From Prevotella sp. UBA2809 (lineage in GTDB: Bacteria; Bacteroidota; Bacteroidia; Bacteroidales; Bacteroidaceae), in NCBI GenBank assembly GCA_002351725.1, contig DEHD01000007.1, positions 39,857 to 103,856 of the forward strand: DNA of 64,000 bases, given 5' to 3'. A program made the translations under genes and the position numbers. Numbering within the stretch: position 1 is the first letter of the stretch; every line of letters starts with the position of its first letter. The notes beneath the pieces were generated by a model. It was given only the letters and a program-made list of their open reading frames with translations. It was not told where the DNA came from and did not search any database. This document shows positions 18,802 through 26,275 of this stretch, piece after piece.

Positions 18802-18852
18802 TGTTTTAGTGAAAAATTGGTTCAAATCGTACGTTTTTTAATTATTATTGTG

Positions 18853-18860
18853 TAACTTTG
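18853..18860 (+). promoter_or_regulatory. -7 box TAACTTTG of the MFS gene
   Basis: TAACTTTG lies 51 nt before the MFS start, in the 110-bp gap after the kinase gene. No good -33 element is seen. Confidence 0.5.
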
Positions 18861-18911
18861 CACCAAAATTCAGCTAAAATCAAATTGTAAAATAGAAAAT
18901 AGTCAAATAAT

Positions 18912-20366
18912 ATGGCTCCTGTACAAACAACCAAAATGTCCAACTTCCGTTGGGTTATCTGTGCCTTGCTGTTCTTAGCAACTACTGTAAACTATATGGA
19001 CCGTCAGGTCCTGTCGTTGACATGGAAAGACTTTATCGCCGTTGATTTCCATTGGACTGATGCCAACTACGGAAAAATAACGGCCTATTTCTCCATCTTC
19101 TACGCCATTGCCAATCTGTTTGCTGGTAAGTTTATCGACTGGATGGGTACCAAGAAGGGCTATCTCATCGCTATCTTCGTATGGTCTTTGGGTGCCTGTC
19201 TTCATGCCGGTTGCGGATGGGCTGCCATGAACATCGAAGGCTACGCTTCTATTGAGGCCTTGCGTATGGTTAAGGCCGGCAGCGATGCTGCTGTAGCCAT
19301 TGCTACGGTATCAATGTATCTGTTCCTGTCGTGCCGAATGGTGCTGGCATTAGGAGAGGCAGGAAACTTCCCTGCAGCTATCAAGGTTACTGCTGAGTAT
19401 TTCCCCAAGAAAGACCGTGCCTTTGCTACCTCCATTTTCAACAGCGGTGCATCGGTAGGTGCGCTTGCTGCTCCAGCTACTATTCCCCTGTTGGCTCGTG
19501 TTTGGGGATGGGAGATGGCTTTCATCGTGATTGGTGTGTTAGGCTTTGTGTGGATGGGCTTGTGGATGTGGCTGTATGAGAGACCACATACCAGCAAATA
19601 TGTTAATCAGGCAGAGCTGAACTATATAGAGCAAGATAGTGATATTGCAAAAGTGCAGGATCGCACGGTTGAGAAGACCGAGGCTACTATCCCGTTCTGG
19701 AAGTGTTTCACATTCCGTCAGACATGGTCGTTTATTGTTGGTAAGTTCATGACAGACGGTGTGTGGTGGTTCTTCCTGTTCTGGGCTCCGGCATACTTCA
19801 GCGATCAGTATGGCTACACCTCTGATTCGGCCATGGGTATCATGCTGATTTTTACCCTCTATCTGATTGTAACCGTTCTGAGTATCGGTGGCGGCTATCT
19901 GCCTACCTATTTCGTAGATAAGCGAGGCATGAATCCCTATTTAGGACGTATGCGTGCTATGTTTATTTTCGCATGTTTCCCATTGCTTGGACTCTTTGCC
20001 CAGCCTCTGGGCGCCCATAGTGCTTGGTGGGCAGCCATCTTGATTGGATTGTTGGGTGCCGGTCATCAGGCCTGGAGTGCTAATCTGTATTCTACCATTG
20101 GTGATATGTTCCCCAAATCTACTATTGGAACGATTACCGGTATAGGTACGATGGCTGGTGGACTCGCTTCTTTTGCCATCAACTACAGTTCTGGCGAATT
20201 CTTTGACTGGGCTGCTGCTCAGGGTAAAGCATACACATTCTTTGGATTCGAAGGCAAGCCTGCCGCCTACATGGTAGTGTTCTGCATCTGTGCTGTGGCC
20301 TACTTGATAGGTTGGTTTATCATGAAAGCCCTGGTACCAAAGTACAAGCCTGTAACAGTAGAATAA
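18912..20366 (+). CDS. MFS transporter, hexuronate (ExuT)-like anion:cation symporter
   Basis: The 484-residue protein has twelve predicted transmembrane segments and the features of the anion:cation symporter family: NYMDRQVLS in TM1, a loop with DWMGTKKGYL and the segment LGEAGNFPAAIKVTAEYFPKK typical of hexuronate carriers. Members import glucuronate, galacturonate or related sugar acids with protons. A roughly 20-residue extension between TM3 and TM4 (about residues 108-130) is longer than in ExuT. No uronate catabolic gene is adjacent, so the substrate is an inference from family only. Ends at a shared terminator with the convergent nitroreductase. Confidence 0.85.
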   Translation: MAPVQTTKMSNFRWVICALLFLATTVNYMDRQVLSLTWKDFIAVDFHWTDANYGKITAYFSIFYAIANLFAGKFIDWMGTKKGYLIAIFVWSLGACLHAGCGWAAMNIEGYASIEALRMVKAGSDAAVAIATVSMYLFLSCRMVLALGEAGNFPAAIKVTAEYFPKKDRAFATSIFNSGASVGALAAPATIPLLARVWGWEMAFIVIGVLGFVWMGLWMWLYERPHTSKYVNQAELNYIEQDSDIAKVQDRTVEKTEATIPFWKCFTFRQTWSFIVGKFMTDGVWWFFLFWAPAYFSDQYGYTSDSAMGIMLIFTLYLIVTVLSIGGGYLPTYFVDKRGMNPYLGRMRAMFIFACFPLLGLFAQPLGAHSAWWAAILIGLLGAGHQAWSANLYSTIGDMFPKSTIGTITGIGTMAGGLASFAINYSSGEFFDWAAAQGKAYTFFGFEGKPAAYMVVFCICAVAYLIGWFIMKALVPKYKPVTVE

Positions 20367-20370
20367 ATAA

Positions 20371-20397
20371 CAGGGGTTCCTCAATCGAGGAACCCTT
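20371..20397. terminator. Shared terminator of MFS gene and nitroreductase
   Basis: GGGGTTCCTC, short loop and GAGGAACCC form a 9-10 bp stem. The nitroreductase stop codon sits in its loop. Confidence 0.75.
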
Positions 20398-21121
20398 GCT
20401 GTTTTAATGTGGTGAGGAGGCCTTCGGACATGGCTTCGTTGTCCTTGCGGGTGTAGCGGATGTCGGTGAAGATCTGAGCCAGGGTCTCTTTGTTGTTTAT
20501 ACGTACAAAGTTCTGGTTCTCTTCGAGGTTCTCCTTATAATTATAATAGGTGTCGATATCCTTGGCGAGATAGTCGTTGTATGTCTCGTGATGAATGAAA
20601 CTCTCCAGCGGCAGACGGTCGCTAAGGGCGGGCTCCTCATCTGGCCAGCCCACGGTGAGTGTGGCTACAGGCATCACAAGCTTGGGCAACTGCAGTGTGT
20701 CGATAATCTGCTGAGGCTGATAAACGGTGGTGCCAAGATAGCAATATCCAAGACCCTCTTCGTCCATAAGGTTGCATAGAGTCTGTGTGTAGAGCAGGGC
20801 ATCGGTGGCTGCGTTTATAAATGAAAGGAAGTTATCGTATCCTGGTTCGGCGTTACGACATTTTGCCCATGTGCTGGTGCGATTGAAATCGGCACAGATG
20901 GTAAGCACCACTGGAGCCTCTTTTACCATCGGCTGGTTGAAATGAGCAGGGGCAAGCTTGGCTTTCATATCTGCGCTGCGGGTTACTATCACGCTGTAAA
21001 GCTGAAGGTTTCCCATGGTCTGGGTGCGTGCTGCTTCGGTCATCAGGCGGTTAAGCAACTCATCGCTGACATCCTGTGAGGTATATTTTCTGATGCTTCG
21101 TCGTGTCAATAAATTCTTCAT
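20381..21121 (-). CDS. Nitroreductase family FMN oxidoreductase
   Basis: The 246-residue product is an NAD(P)H-dependent flavin enzyme of the NfsA/FRP-like branch, which reduces nitro groups or quinones. The FMN-phosphate segment RRSIRKYTSQDV is at residues 8-19, and VATLTVGWPDEEP (about 150-162) is the mid-protein motif typical of the branch, followed by a C-terminal basic KENLEENQNFVRIN stretch. It is monocistronic, probably cytosolic, and divergent from the RNR-domain gene with a TAnnTTTG-like box (21178-21171) upstream. The natural substrate is unknown. Confidence 0.88.
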   Translation of the reverse strand: MKNLLTRRSIRKYTSQDVSDELLNRLMTEAARTQTMGNLQLYSVIVTRSADMKAKLAPAHFNQPMVKEAPVVLTICADFNRTSTWAKCRNAEPGYDNFLSFINAATDALLYTQTLCNLMDEEGLGYCYLGTTVYQPQQIIDTLQLPKLVMPVATLTVGWPDEEPALSDRLPLESFIHHETYNDYLAKDIDTYYNYKENLEENQNFVRINNKETLAQIFTDIRYTRKDNEAMSEGLLTTLKQQGFLD

Positions 21122-21200
21122 ATCTCTTAATTTTGCTTATAAAATTCTGATATTTAGTAAGTTTTGGTTGCAAAAATACAAATAATTCTCAATTTATTAT

Positions 21201-21208
21201 TAACTTTG
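21201..21208 (+). promoter_or_regulatory. -7 box TAACTTTG for the 21229-24487 gene group
   Basis: TAACTTTG is followed by a leader of about 15-20 nt to the ATG at 21229. A consensus -33 box is not evident. Confidence 0.5.
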
Positions 21209-21228
21209 CACGCAAAATTTATAATGAT

Positions 21229-21915
21229 ATGGAAGAAAACTCCACTCGCGAACTCATACAGAGTATTGCTCATGTACTAACAGCAATCGGACAGAGAACA
21301 GATTCCTCGCTCTCTGAAGAACGTGTTGCAAATATCTTGACCTCGTGTATGCAATCGTTGAATGCCGATGATTCTGCTTTGGTGCTGAATCTGGCTACTC
21401 AAGCTGTAGATGTCTTTGCCAAGGGTGTTCGTCCTGATGTTACGGAGATTCGTCCGAAGGAGTTGGAGTGCGATGTGGTTAGGTTCCAGAACAATCGTGA
21501 GAAATGGGTGGCCCTTGTGGGTCTGCTCGACGGCTATCCATACGAGATATTTACCGGACTGGCTGATGATGAGGAGGGAATATATCTGCCCAAGAATCTT
21601 ACTAAGGGCAAGATTATAAAGCAGGTGAATCCTGATGGAAGCAAGCGCTATGACTTCCAGTTTGAGAACCGACGCGGTTACAAGACCACTGTTGAGGGAC
21701 TCTCGGAGAAGTTCAATCCAGAGTACTGGAACTATGCCAAGCTGATTTCGGGTGTGCTGCGTTATCGCATGCCTATAGAGCATGTAATAAAGCTTGTGGC
21801 TTCGCTCTCGCTTAAGGATGAGAGCATCAACACCTGGAAGACAGGTGTGGAGAGAGCCCTGAAGAAGTACGCTCCAGGTGCCCACGAGGAAGATGACGCT
21901 GCACTCGAAGAATAA
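21229..21915 (+). CDS. Stand-alone domain related to the C-terminus of B12-dependent ribonucleotide reductase
   Basis: Residues about 75-220 closely resemble the region C-terminal to the barrel in adenosylcobalamin-dependent (class II) ribonucleotide reductases, with RFQNNREKWVALVGLLDGYP, YEIFTG, RRGYKTTVEGLSEKFNPEYW and YAKLISGVLRYRMPIEHV. The catalytic barrel is absent and so is the cysteine-rich tail that normally ends such enzymes. The first 70 residues are helical and acidic at DNA-neutral composition. The 228-residue frame is intact, with its own promoter box, so it is a gene rather than debris. It may be a subunit or regulator of a reductase encoded elsewhere; this is inference from similarity recalled by eye. 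Confidence 0.65.
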   Translation: MEENSTRELIQSIAHVLTAIGQRTDSSLSEERVANILTSCMQSLNADDSALVLNLATQAVDVFAKGVRPDVTEIRPKELECDVVRFQNNREKWVALVGLLDGYPYEIFTGLADDEEGIYLPKNLTKGKIIKQVNPDGSKRYDFQFENRRGYKTTVEGLSEKFNPEYWNYAKLISGVLRYRMPIEHVIKLVASLSLKDESINTWKTGVERALKKYAPGAHEEDDAALEE

Positions 21916-21953
21916 AAAATAGTGAAATAGTAAAATCGTCAATTAGTCCAATC
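21915..21953. repeat. 8-nt periodic spacer (AATAGTGA type)
   Basis: The gap reads AATAGTGA, AATAGTAA, AATCGTCA, ATTAGTCC, AATCGTGA, starting at the upstream stop codon and running into the folB GTG start. Confidence 0.7.
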
Positions 21954-22322
21954 GTGAAGTCTCAACGGGGATACATATTTCTGCGTAATGTGCGCTTCTA
22001 CGCCTTTCATGGGGTGATGCCTCAGGAACAGGAGGTTGGGGGCGAGTTCGTGGTTGACCTGAAAGTGGGATACCCCATTGAGGCCGCCATGCAGAGCGAT
22101 GAGGTTGATGATACACTGAACTATGCAGAGTTGTATGAGTTGGTGAAAAAAGAGATGGCGATACCATCGAAATTGCTTGAGCATGTGGCAGGTCGCATTG
22201 TGAATGGTATTAACGAGCGATTCCCGAAGGTTTCATCGATTGAACTGAAGATAACAAAAAAGAATCCGCCCATGGGCGCTGACTGCGATGGAGCGGGAGT
22301 GGAAGTTTGCATTAAAGATTAA
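21954..22322 (+). CDS. folB: Dihydroneopterin aldolase
   Basis: FolB converts 7,8-dihydroneopterin to 6-hydroxymethyl-dihydropterin and glycolaldehyde in folate synthesis. The 122-residue product has the family length and the motifs FYAFHGVMPQEQ (about 15-26), the conserved Glu of the N-terminal loop, LNYAELYELVKK and the C-terminal ITKKNPPMGADCDGAGVEV. The start is GTG at 21954; no upstream ATG exists in frame after the preceding stop. The repeat-derived bases supply the start codon region. It lies between the RNR-domain gene and the amidase in a co-directional group. Confidence 0.93.
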   Translation: MKSQRGYIFLRNVRFYAFHGVMPQEQEVGGEFVVDLKVGYPIEAAMQSDEVDDTLNYAELYELVKKEMAIPSKLLEHVAGRIVNGINERFPKVSSIELKITKKNPPMGADCDGAGVEVCIKD

Positions 22323-22325
22323 ATT

Positions 22326-23582
22326 GTGAAAAAGATAAGATATATAATAGGTATATTATTGTTATGCGGGGCGGTGATGGCTAACGCAGCGGCTAAGAAT
22401 GGCTTTACACTGGTTATCGATGCCGGTCATGGCGGTCATGACACAGGCGCCGTGGGAGTTATCTCAAAGGAGAAGAACCTTACCCTGAAGTTTGCCCTTG
22501 CCTTTGGACGACTGGTTGAACAGAACTGTCCCGATGTAAAGGTGGTATACACACGTAAGACAGATAAGTTCGTTGAGTTGTATCGTCGTGCCGAGATAGC
22601 TAATCAGGCCAAGGCCGATCTGTTTATCTCTATACATATCAACGCCTTGCCAAAGGGTAGGGTGGCACGCGGATTCCAGACTTACACCTTAGGTAGCAGC
22701 AAGCGCACAGGAAAGAAGACCGGTGTGCTGCAGAACCTTGAGGTGGCAAAGCGAGAGAACTCGGTAATCTTCCTTGAGAAGGACTATAAGCAGACATATC
22801 AGGGTTACGATCCTAACTCGCCCGAGAGCGACATCATGTTCGAGTTTGTGCAGGACAAGAATATGGAGAACAGCGTTGAGTTGGCTAAGTATATGCAGAA
22901 GTACGTATGTCAAGCCACGGGTCGCCAGGATATGGGAGCCCAGCAGGATAACCTGGCTGTACTCCGACTGTCGTCGATGCCAGGAGCACTGCTTGAGCTT
23001 GGCTTTATCTCTACTCGCGATGAGGAGGACTTTATGAACTCTGCAAATGCCGAGAGTCTGTATGCACGCGGTATCTTCAACGCATTCCTTAATTATCGCA
23101 AGCGTCATGGTGGTAACATCACCATACCATATATGAAGATTGACGACCCAATGCCAGAGCCTGTGGTTGAAGAGACTAAGGTAGAGCCTGTAGAGGTTAA
23201 GTCGGTTGCTGAACCTGAGCCTGAACCTCAGCCTGAGGTGGCTTCACAGCCCGAACCTGCGAAGACCGTTAAGGCTGAACCAGCGAAGACCGTTAAGTCT
23301 ACGGGTGACGATGCACCTGTTTTCAAGGTTCAGATTCTGTCGAGCTCGGCAAAGGCAAAGTCTAACGATGCCCGATTCAAGGGTCTTACTGATGTTGACA
23401 GCTATCGCGATGGTGGAATGTACAAGTACACCGTTGGTGCATCAACCGATTACAACGAGATATATCGTCTGCGAAAAGAGGTTGCCAAGACAATTCCCGA
23501 GGCATTTATCATCGCCTTTAAGGGAGGTAAGCGTGTAGACGTGAATGAAGCAATACGCGAATTTAAATCAAAGAAAAAATAG
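22326..23582 (+). CDS. N-acetylmuramoyl-L-alanine amidase (AmiC type) with C-terminal SPOR-like domain
   Basis: The periplasmic zinc amidase cleaves stem peptides from peptidoglycan, typically at the septum. It starts at GTG 22326 with a signal peptide (ending VMANAA). The Amidase_3 domain (about 28-262) shows VIDAGHGGHDTGAVG, an acidic zinc ligand region, FISIHINA and LLELGFISTRDEE. A Pro/Glu-rich linker with repeated PEPE and PAKTVKAE units (about 275-325) precedes a SPOR-like domain (FKVQILSSSAKAKSN to the end) that would bind denuded glycan strands. The MCE gene starts 2 nt after the stop, a pairing often seen in Bacteroidales. Confidence 0.92.
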   Translation: MKKIRYIIGILLLCGAVMANAAAKNGFTLVIDAGHGGHDTGAVGVISKEKNLTLKFALAFGRLVEQNCPDVKVVYTRKTDKFVELYRRAEIANQAKADLFISIHINALPKGRVARGFQTYTLGSSKRTGKKTGVLQNLEVAKRENSVIFLEKDYKQTYQGYDPNSPESDIMFEFVQDKNMENSVELAKYMQKYVCQATGRQDMGAQQDNLAVLRLSSMPGALLELGFISTRDEEDFMNSANAESLYARGIFNAFLNYRKRHGGNITIPYMKIDDPMPEPVVEETKVEPVEVKSVAEPEPEPQPEVASQPEPAKTVKAEPAKTVKSTGDDAPVFKVQILSSSAKAKSNDARFKGLTDVDSYRDGGMYKYTVGASTDYNEIYRLRKEVAKTIPEAFIIAFKGGKRVDVNEAIREFKSKKK

Positions 23583-23584
23583 AT

Positions 23585-24487
23585 ATGAAGAAGTTTTCGA
23601 AAGAAATTCAGATTGCCCTTGTGGCTGTGGTAGGTATTATTGTACTCTACTTTGGTTTGCAGTTCTTGAAGGGAATGACGCTGTTTTCTACCGACAACAG
23701 ATATTTCGTTAAGTTCCAGGACGTAAGCGGTCTTTCGGTGGCCAGTCCTATCTTTGCCAATGGCTATCGCGTGGGTGTAGTTGAGACCATTGAGTTCAAC
23801 TATGAGAATACCGGCGAGATTGTTGCATCTATTGGCGTTGACAAGAATATGCAGGTGCCTAAGGGCAGTCGTGCTGAGATTGCTACCGACCTGATGGGAA
23901 ATGTTAAGGTGCAGCTTGTGCTGGGCAATGTGGCCGATGGCGTTGTGGCTCCCGGCGATACCATTACCGGTGGACAGCAGGTGGGTGCCATGGGTAAGGC
24001 CGCTGACATGATTCCTACTATTCAGCAGATGCTGCCTAAGCTCGACTCTATCCTGGCAAGTGTGAACACCCTGCTTGCCGATCCTGCCATCGCAAGTTCG
24101 CTGCACAATGTCGATCAGATTACAGCTAATCTGAGTCGTACCTCGCAGGATCTTAGTCAGCTCACTGCACAGCTTAACCGTCAGATGCCTCAGATGCTGA
24201 AGAATGCCGATGGAGTGCTGGCAAACACAAATCAGATTACCAAAAATCTGAGCGATCTCGACATCGCTGCTACTATGACAAGCGTAAACTCCACGCTTAA
24301 GAACGTAGAGCAGATGACTGCTACACTGAACAGCAAGGAAGGTACACTCGGACTGCTGATGAGAGATCCAGGGCTGTATAACAACCTGAATTCTACCATG
24401 ATGCATGCCGACTCGCTGATGATGGATCTTAAGCAACATCCAAAACGCTATGTACACTTCTCGGTTTTCGGTAAGAAAGACAAGTAA
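23585..24487 (+). CDS. MlaD/MCE family phospholipid-transport protein
   Basis: The 300-residue protein has one N-terminal transmembrane anchor (about 10-29) and an MCE domain (about 37-115) with KFQDVSGLSVASPIFANGYRV and VPKGSRAEIATDLMGNVKV. The C-terminal half is helical with repeated NLSR/QLN heptad-like segments, as in proteins that form hexameric lipid tunnels between the membranes. The permease and ATPase partners (MlaE/MlaF) are not in the window. Encoded immediately after the amidase, with a strong terminator behind it. Confidence 0.9.
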   Translation: MKKFSKEIQIALVAVVGIIVLYFGLQFLKGMTLFSTDNRYFVKFQDVSGLSVASPIFANGYRVGVVETIEFNYENTGEIVASIGVDKNMQVPKGSRAEIATDLMGNVKVQLVLGNVADGVVAPGDTITGGQQVGAMGKAADMIPTIQQMLPKLDSILASVNTLLADPAIASSLHNVDQITANLSRTSQDLSQLTAQLNRQMPQMLKNADGVLANTNQITKNLSDLDIAATMTSVNSTLKNVEQMTATLNSKEGTLGLLMRDPGLYNNLNSTMMHADSLMMDLKQHPKRYVHFSVFGKKDK

Positions 24488-24510
24488 TTTAAATTTTGTC
24501 TAAATAAACA

Positions 24511-24544
24511 GAAAAATTCCTCGGACAAACTCCGAGGATTTTTC
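24511..24544 (+). terminator. Terminator after the MCE gene
   Basis: AAAAATTCCTCGGA, loop CAAAC and TCCGAGGATTTTT form a stem of about 9 GC-containing pairs plus an A/T extension. Confidence 0.85.
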
Positions 24545-24702
24545 TATTAAAATCGGGTGGTTAAGATTACGTAACTCACTGAAAAACAGAGAAAACTATA
24601 TTTGCAATAGTAGCAAACGGGCTGTTTTAGTGTGAAACGCCGTAAATGCCACAAAATAAGCGTGTTACAAAAATCAGTCTACACGTAGGGCGATTTTAAT
24701 GA

Positions 24703-24734
24703 TTTGCAAGTTACAAAATATTGTATTACCTTTG
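24703..24734 (+). promoter_or_regulatory. Bacteroidetes-type promoter for dnaA
   Basis: TTTG (24703-24706), a 20-nt spacer and TACCTTTG (24727-24734) match the consensus exactly. The leader is about 70 nt. The 150 bp upstream (24545-24700) contain no gene and no cluster of DnaA boxes that I can see. Confidence 0.75.
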
Positions 24735-24811
24735 CACCAGATTAGAAACATAAACTCTACAAGCCTAAGTCTTGTATCTGTGTAATTTAATAAAAAAGTA
24801 ACATTCGCCAA

Positions 24812-26233
24812 ATGAATAATAATCATCAGGCGCTCTGGGACGACTGCCTTCGTCTGATCCGAGCTAACGTAACAGAGCAGCAGTTTAAAACGTGGTTTGC
24901 ACCAATAGTCTTCGAGTCGTACTCTGAGGCGCAGCACACTCTTTTGTTGCAGCTTCCCAGTATGTACGTATTCGAGTATCTGGAGCAGCACTACGTTGGA
25001 TTATTAAGTAAGGTACTTGCGCGAGTGTTTGGAACAAGCGTTAAGCTTAACTACAGAATCGTTGAGGTAAAGGCTCAGCAGGGCCAAGGCCGCGATATAA
25101 CTACTGATGTTGAGAGTGAGGGTCCAAGTATAGAGACTGTTCCTGTTCGTCAGAACATTAATAAGTCGCCAAGCATGCTCGATGCTCCACGTCAGCAGCA
25201 GCTCAACCCACAGCTCGACCCTAAGAAGAGTTTCAACAACTACATCGAGGGTGCATCAAACAAGCTCCCACGTACCGTTGGTCTCTCTATCGCTGAGCAT
25301 CCGGGCAAAACTACATTCAACCCCTTCTTTGTATATGGTCCTTCAGGATGTGGTAAGACTCACCTCATCAATGCCATCGGACTTAAGTGCTGCGAGACTT
25401 ATCCACAGAAGCGCGTACTCTATGTAAGTGCAAGATTGTTCCAGGTGCAGTTCACTGATTCTGTTCGTCAGAATACAACTAACGACTTCATCAACTTCTA
25501 TCAGAGCATTGATCTGCTGATTGTTGATGATATCCAGGAGTGGGTGAACTCGCCAAAGACACTCGATACCTTCTTCCATATTTTCGACCATCTGTTCCGT
25601 ATGGGCAAACAGATTATTCTGGCCAGCGACCGTCCTCCTGTTGACTTGCAGGGTGTTAAGGACCGCCTGCTCACACGTTTTGCCTGCGGACTGATTGCTG
25701 AGCTTGAGAAACCAAACCCACAGCTGTGTGTAGACATCCTGAGTGCAAAGTGTAAGCGCGACGGACTGAAAATTCCTGCTGATGTAATCGAGTTTATTGC
25801 TCAGACTGCAAATGGTAGTGTTCGTGACCTGGAGGGTGTGGTGAACTCGCTGATGGCTTATTCTATCGTTTATAATTCTAATATCGATATGAAGTTGGCT
25901 GAGCGCGTTATCAAGCGTGCTGTAAAGGTAGATAACCATCCGCTCACCATCGACGATATCGTAGAGAAGGTGTGCAAGCACTATGGTGTAAACCAGCAGA
26001 ATGTGTTCAGCAAGAGTCGTAAGCGTGATTTTGTTCAGGCTCGTCAGATTGCTATGTACTTGGCTCAGAAGCACACCAAGATGCCTGCATCAAGAATAGG
26101 ACAGCTTATTGGCGGTCGCGATCACTCAACAGTTATCCATAGCTGTAATACAATCGAAAAGCGACTGAAGATTGATAAGATGTTCGTAGCAGAACTAAGC
26201 TCAATAGAGAATTCATTTAAACTCAAGAAGTAA
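24812..26233 (+). CDS. dnaA: Chromosomal replication initiator DnaA
   Basis: DnaA opens the replication origin. The 473-residue product has domain I (about 1-90, WDDCLRLIRANVTEQQFKTWF), a linker, the AAA+ domain with Walker A GPSGCGKTH (about 176-184), Walker B LIVDDIQEW and the arginine-finger region, and a domain IV helix-turn-helix with the DnaA signature GGRDHSTVIHSC. Walker B reads DDIQEW where DDIQFL is usual. It lies alone between the MCE gene and a convergent receptor gene; the gyrase and dnaN genes that flank it in some phyla are absent. Confidence 0.97.
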   Translation: MNNNHQALWDDCLRLIRANVTEQQFKTWFAPIVFESYSEAQHTLLLQLPSMYVFEYLEQHYVGLLSKVLARVFGTSVKLNYRIVEVKAQQGQGRDITTDVESEGPSIETVPVRQNINKSPSMLDAPRQQQLNPQLDPKKSFNNYIEGASNKLPRTVGLSIAEHPGKTTFNPFFVYGPSGCGKTHLINAIGLKCCETYPQKRVLYVSARLFQVQFTDSVRQNTTNDFINFYQSIDLLIVDDIQEWVNSPKTLDTFFHIFDHLFRMGKQIILASDRPPVDLQGVKDRLLTRFACGLIAELEKPNPQLCVDILSAKCKRDGLKIPADVIEFIAQTANGSVRDLEGVVNSLMAYSIVYNSNIDMKLAERVIKRAVKVDNHPLTIDDIVEKVCKHYGVNQQNVFSKSRKRDFVQARQIAMYLAQKHTKMPASRIGQLIGGRDHSTVIHSCNTIEKRLKIDKMFVAELSSIENSFKLKK

Positions 26234-26255
26234 TGCGAGCAAGCTCGCATTACTT
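26228..26255. terminator. Terminator overlapping the dnaA stop codon
   Basis: A 13-bp perfect stem (AAGTAATGCGAGC and its complement, 2-nt loop) contains the dnaA stop codon. It lacks a long T-tract, so it may act as a bidirectional or processing hairpin. Confidence 0.65.
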
Positions 26256-26275
26256 CAATTAACTCCCATTAACTA
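26256..26275. repeat. GGGAGTTAA-type repeat copy after the receptor stop
   Basis: On the minus strand the receptor stop is followed by TTAATGGGAGTTAATT, the same unit that recurs inside the same gene at 27716-27782. Confidence 0.6.

Noticed and set aside
25399..25407. Perfect DnaA box TTATCCACA
   Set aside because: It is a single site within dnaA coding sequence (encoding TYPQ context) and no cluster of boxes or AT-rich unwinding region accompanies it, so an origin is not supported.
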